A program made the translations under genes and the position numbers. A stretch of DNA of 8,951 nucleotides from Pseudomonadota bacterium (GTDB taxonomy: Bacteria; Pseudomonadota; Alphaproteobacteria; Rhizobiales; Kaistiaceae). Of this stretch, positions 7,021-8,951 are shown piece by piece; position 1 is the stretch's first letter; every line of letters starts with the position of its first letter. The notes under the pieces are model-generated. The model was not told the origin of the DNA. It was given only the letters and a program-made list of their open reading frames with translations, and ran no database searches. The DNA lies in assembly GCA_023433185.1 (NCBI GenBank), contig JAEZEN010000380.1, positions 1-8,951 on the forward strand, read 5' to 3'.

Positions 7021-7329
7021 ATGCCCCGCGGTGACAAGTCGGCCTATACCGACAAGCAGAAGCGCAAGGCGGAGCACATCGAGGAGAGCTACGAAGAGCG
7101 CGGCGTGCCCGAGAAGGAGGCCGAACGGCGCGCCTGGGCCACGGTCAACAAGGAGTCCGGCGGCGGCAACAAGAGCGGCAGCGGCCGGGGCAGGAAGGAT
7201 ACCAAGGTGTCGGCCAGGAAGGGCGGCCGGATCGGCGGGGAGGCTTCGGCCTCGCGCTCCGCCGCGGAACGCTCGGCCTCGGCGAAGAAGGCGGCGGCGA
7301 CGCGGAAGCGGAACGCGGCGAAGGGCTGA
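7021..7329 (+). CDS. Small basic protein, often annotated 'plasmid stabilization protein'
   Basis: A 102-residue, strongly basic protein without membrane segments or signal peptide. Residues 1-45 (MPRGDKSAYTDKQKRKAEHI onward, then ERGVPEKEAERRAWATVNK) form a charged helical region that I recognise from many alphaproteobacterial chromosomal proteins labelled plasmid stabilization protein. Residues 46-66 are a Gly/Ser/Lys linker. Residues 67-100 (KGGRIGGEAS, then SAKKAAATRKRN) recall the KGG repeats of YciG-like stress proteins and histone-like basic tails. The label does not prove a role in plasmid maintenance, and no toxin or partition partner is adjacent. Nucleic-acid binding is inferred from charge. 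The ATG at 7021 follows AAGGAG (7007-7012) at eight bases. A GTG at 7012 is in frame but overlaps that site. Divergent from the enolase-family gene. Confidence 0.75.
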   Translation: MPRGDKSAYTDKQKRKAEHIEESYEERGVPEKEAERRAWATVNKESGGGNKSGSGRGRKDTKVSARKGGRIGGEASASRSAAERSASAKKAAATRKRNAAKG

Positions 7330-7376
7330 GGGATTTCATTGGCGGCGGCGGCCGCTCGGCCCCATATCACGGCGCC

Positions 7377-8057
7377 ATGATCGACGCCGCCCGCCTCGCG
7401 CTTTCCGACATCTTCTCACCGCCGTTCCGGGCGGTGATGCTGAGGTCGCTGGGCCTGACCATCGGCCTCCTGTTCCTGATCTGGCTCGGCCTTCAGGGAT
7501 TGCTCGGCTGGCTTGTCGACATCGAATCCTACCCATGGATCGAGACGGTGCTGGCGATTCTCGCCGGCGTCGGACTGCTGGTCGGGCTCGCCTTCCTGGT
7601 GGCGCCGGTATCGTCGCTCTTCGCGGGGCTCTTCACCGACGAGATCGCCGGGCTCGTCGAGGCGCGGCACTACCCCGCCGACGCGCCCGGCACCGACGTG
7701 CCGGTGCTCGCCTCGCTCCGCGACACCATCGTCTTCACCGGCGTGGTGATCCTCGTCAACCTCGTCGCTCTGCTGCTGCTTCTGATCCCCGGCGTGAACC
7801 TGATCGCCTTCTTCGTGGGCAACGGCTATCTGCTCGGCCGCGAGTTCTTCGAGGCGGCGGCGCGGCGTTTCCATGATCGCGCCACGGCGCGGGCGCTGCG
7901 CCGGGACAATGCGGGCCGGGTGTTCCTCGGCGGGCTGGTGATCGCGCTCTTCCTCGCGATCCCGCTCCTCAACCTCTTCACGCCGCTGTTCGCGACGGCG
8001 TTCATGGTGCATATCTACAAGCGGGTGGAGCGGCGGCGCACGGCCGGAGCGCGATAG
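7377..8057 (+). CDS. EI24/CysZ-like integral membrane protein
   Basis: A 226-residue inner-membrane protein with four clear hydrophobic segments near residues 25-46, 56-80, 117-140 and 182-205. A Lys/Arg-rich C-terminus (KRVERRRTAGAR) is probably cytoplasmic. The N-terminal LSDIFSPPFRAVMLRSLGLT, the central LLIPGVNLIAFFVGNGYLLG and the final NLFTPLFATAFMVH fit the EI24/CysZ family. CysZ is a sulfate channel in gamma-proteobacteria, but no sulfur genes are nearby, so sulfate transport is not claimed. The gene starts 47 bp after the basic-protein gene on the same strand and may be cotranscribed with it. No Shine-Dalgarno sequence precedes the ATG at 7377. I keep this start because the family-like N-terminus begins here. 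It ends convergently with the synthase gene. Confidence 0.82.
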   Translation: MIDAARLALSDIFSPPFRAVMLRSLGLTIGLLFLIWLGLQGLLGWLVDIESYPWIETVLAILAGVGLLVGLAFLVAPVSSLFAGLFTDEIAGLVEARHYPADAPGTDVPVLASLRDTIVFTGVVILVNLVALLLLLIPGVNLIAFFVGNGYLLGREFFEAAARRFHDRATARALRRDNAGRVFLGGLVIALFLAIPLLNLFTPLFATAFMVHIYKRVERRRTAGAR

Positions 8058-8111
8058 CCCGGGGACGGCGACACCGGGCCGGGCGGCGCCTCCCCGAGGA
8101 GAACGCGACGC

Positions 8112-8127
8112 CACCCGGCACCGGGTG
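8112..8127. terminator. Short hairpin after the EI24-like gene
   Basis: CACCCG-GCAC-CGGGTG forms a 6-bp stem with a 4-base loop, 55 bp downstream of the EI24-like stop. Only TT follows, so it is a weak candidate for an intrinsic terminator in the plus direction. Confidence 0.3.
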
Positions 8128-8156
8128 CTTGGAGTGCCCAATAAGACGACCGAGCC

Positions 8157-8192
8157 CCGCGCTGTCCGTGGGAGCCAAACCACGGGGCGCGG
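8157..8192. other. Two-step hairpin in the convergent spacer
   Basis: CCGCGC and CCGTGG on the left pair with CCACGG and GCGCGG on the right, with a small internal loop (TGT against G) and an 8-base terminal loop. It is the most extended fold in the 210-bp spacer between the convergent genes. It has no T-tract on either side. It could stop or protect transcripts from either strand, or be part of a small RNA; none of this is shown. Confidence 0.35.
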
Positions 8193-8248
8193 CCGATCAG
8201 CCGTTCAGGTCCGCGGGCACGAGCGTAGCGGCGGCCCCGGCGACGCCA

Positions 8249-8268
8249 ACCCCCTCATATTGGGGGGT
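8249..8268 (-). terminator. Hairpin at the stop codon of the AHL synthase gene
   Basis: On the minus strand ACCCCC pairs with GGGGGT around an 8-base loop. The last base of the TGA stop (8270-8268) is the first base of the stem. It is placed as a terminator for the synthase gene, but only TTGG follows instead of a T-run, so efficiency is doubtful. Confidence 0.4.
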
Positions 8269-8906
8269 CAGGCGGCGAGCGAACTGGACTTGCCGACGAG
8301 GCGCACCTCGCGGTCGCGGTCGCGGAGGCGGGAACGGACGATGTCGAGGATCGGCCGCGACACCGGGAAGAGGCCGAGATAGACCGGCCGCTCGAAGCGG
8401 TTGGTGACGCCGAGCACGTCGACCTCGCAGCCGATCCGCCGGTAGAGCCGGTACATGCCGGCATCGAAGTTGCCGATGATCGACTTGATCCCCGACCGCA
8501 GCGCGATCTCGCCGAGACCGGCGAAGAGGATGCCCGAGGCGAAGGTCATCTCGGCGCGGCTGCCATTGTCGAGCAGCGTCTCGTCGAGGCAGAAGCGGGT
8601 GCACTCCCAGATCGAGGGCGCGCTCAGTTGCGCGGCAGCCGGCATCGTGTCGGAGAAGAACTCCGACACCAGCGTCGGCCCCGTCGTCGGCAGGAGACGA
8701 AGGCTGCCCTTGACGACCTTCTGCTCCTCGTCGGTATAGATGATGTAGACCGGCCCCTCGCTGTCGTAGCGGTCGCGCTCCATGCCGTCGGTGACGACGA
8801 CATCCCATTTCAGCCGATCGCGGAAGATCCGGGCCCGCAGCCGGAACATCCCGTCCAGCAGCTCCCGGTACTCCCCGGCGTTGTTTTCCTCGACGACGAC
8901 AAGCAT
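8268..8906 (-). CDS. LuxI-family acyl-homoserine lactone synthase
   Basis: A complete 212-residue quorum-sensing signal synthase, usual length for the family. It makes an N-acyl-homoserine lactone from S-adenosylmethionine and an acyl-ACP or acyl-CoA in the cytoplasm. The invariant LuxI residues are present at near-canonical positions: R24 (LRARIF), F28, W34, D45 and D48 (ERDRYD), R70 (GSLRLLPTTGPTL), F84, E101 and R104 (WECTRFC). This agrees with the EsaI numbering R24, F28, W34, D45 and D48. In the acyl-binding strand (about 141-153, KSIIGNFDAGMYR) the usual TVT is replaced by GNF. The T140-type Thr linked to 3-oxo-acyl chains therefore seems absent; this is inferred without an alignment. 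The ATG at 8906 has only GGGA close by. No luxR is in the window; a partner would lie beyond 8951. The gene converges with the EI24-like gene. Confidence 0.9.
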   Translation of the reverse strand: MLVVVEENNAGEYRELLDGMFRLRARIFRDRLKWDVVVTDGMERDRYDSEGPVYIIYTDEEQKVVKGSLRLLPTTGPTLVSEFFSDTMPAAAQLSAPSIWECTRFCLDETLLDNGSRAEMTFASGILFAGLGEIALRSGIKSIIGNFDAGMYRLYRRIGCEVDVLGVTNRFERPVYLGLFPVSRPILDIVRSRLRDRDREVRLVGKSSSLAA

Positions 8907-8909
8907 GTT

Positions 8910-8928
8910 CCCAACGCGCTCCCAACGC
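8910..8928. repeat. Tandem 8-bp repeat just upstream of the AHL synthase start
   Basis: CCCAACGC occurs at 8910-8917 and again at 8921-8928, an 11-bp period, a few bases upstream of the synthase ATG. One helical turn between copies would suit side-by-side binding, but it may be simple duplication around the ribosome binding region. It is not a lux-box dyad. Confidence 0.4.
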
Positions 8929-8951
8929 TCCTCGGGCCTTCGGTGCCGCGT

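Noticed and set aside
8125..8407. Small plus-strand frames over the convergent spacer and the synthase 3' end
   Set aside because: Arg/Gly-rich, overlapping the conserved LuxI C-terminus, no ribosome site.
1..8951. CRISPR arrays, tRNA genes, IS elements or attachment sites
   Set aside because: No regularly spaced repeats, cloverleaf sequences, transposase motifs or flanking inverted repeats were seen by eye.

Overview
The window is about 9 kb of very GC-rich DNA with the codon bias and gene types of an alphaproteobacterium, probably of the Hyphomicrobiales/Rhodospirillales kind. This is judged from a FrcBCA-like sugar ABC transporter, an EI24-type membrane protein, a small basic 'plasmid stabilization' protein and a LuxI-type synthase. 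No rRNA, tRNA, IS element or CRISPR array is visible.

Left part (1-1516): the N-terminal 446 residues of an allophanate hydrolase (AtzF) on the minus strand, running off the left edge. Upstream is an intergenic region with a perfect 12-bp palindrome that resembles a GntR-type operator. Divergent from it, on the plus strand, is a 359-residue protein that looks like an aldose-1-epimerase/galactose-mutarotase-fold protein (1517-2596).

Middle (2597-6889): a minus-strand carbohydrate cluster. In transcription order it holds an enolase-superfamily sugar-acid dehydratase candidate (6889-5693), a periplasmic sugar-binding protein (5480-4515), a strong intercistronic hairpin, a BPD_transp_2 permease (4446-3487) and the ABC ATPase (3475-2684). 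The ATPase frame is cut by one in-frame amber codon after residue 78, between Walker A and the signature motif, with no other damage. A strong hairpin separates it from the convergent mutarotase-like gene. Together the genes suggest uptake of a sugar or sugar acid, anomer handling and dehydration of the acid. The substrate cannot be read from the sequence.

Right part (6890-8951): two plus-strand genes, a 102-residue basic protein and a four-helix EI24/CysZ-like membrane protein. They are followed by a 210-bp convergent spacer with several hairpins and a complete minus-strand LuxI-family acyl-homoserine lactone synthase. Its promoter and any partner luxR lie at or beyond the right edge.

I did not find a convincing undescribed multi-gene system. 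The points most worth checking are the amber-interrupted ATPase, the GalD-like enolase with a Glu as first metal ligand, the LuxI with unusual acyl-pocket residues, and the operator-like and hairpin elements.
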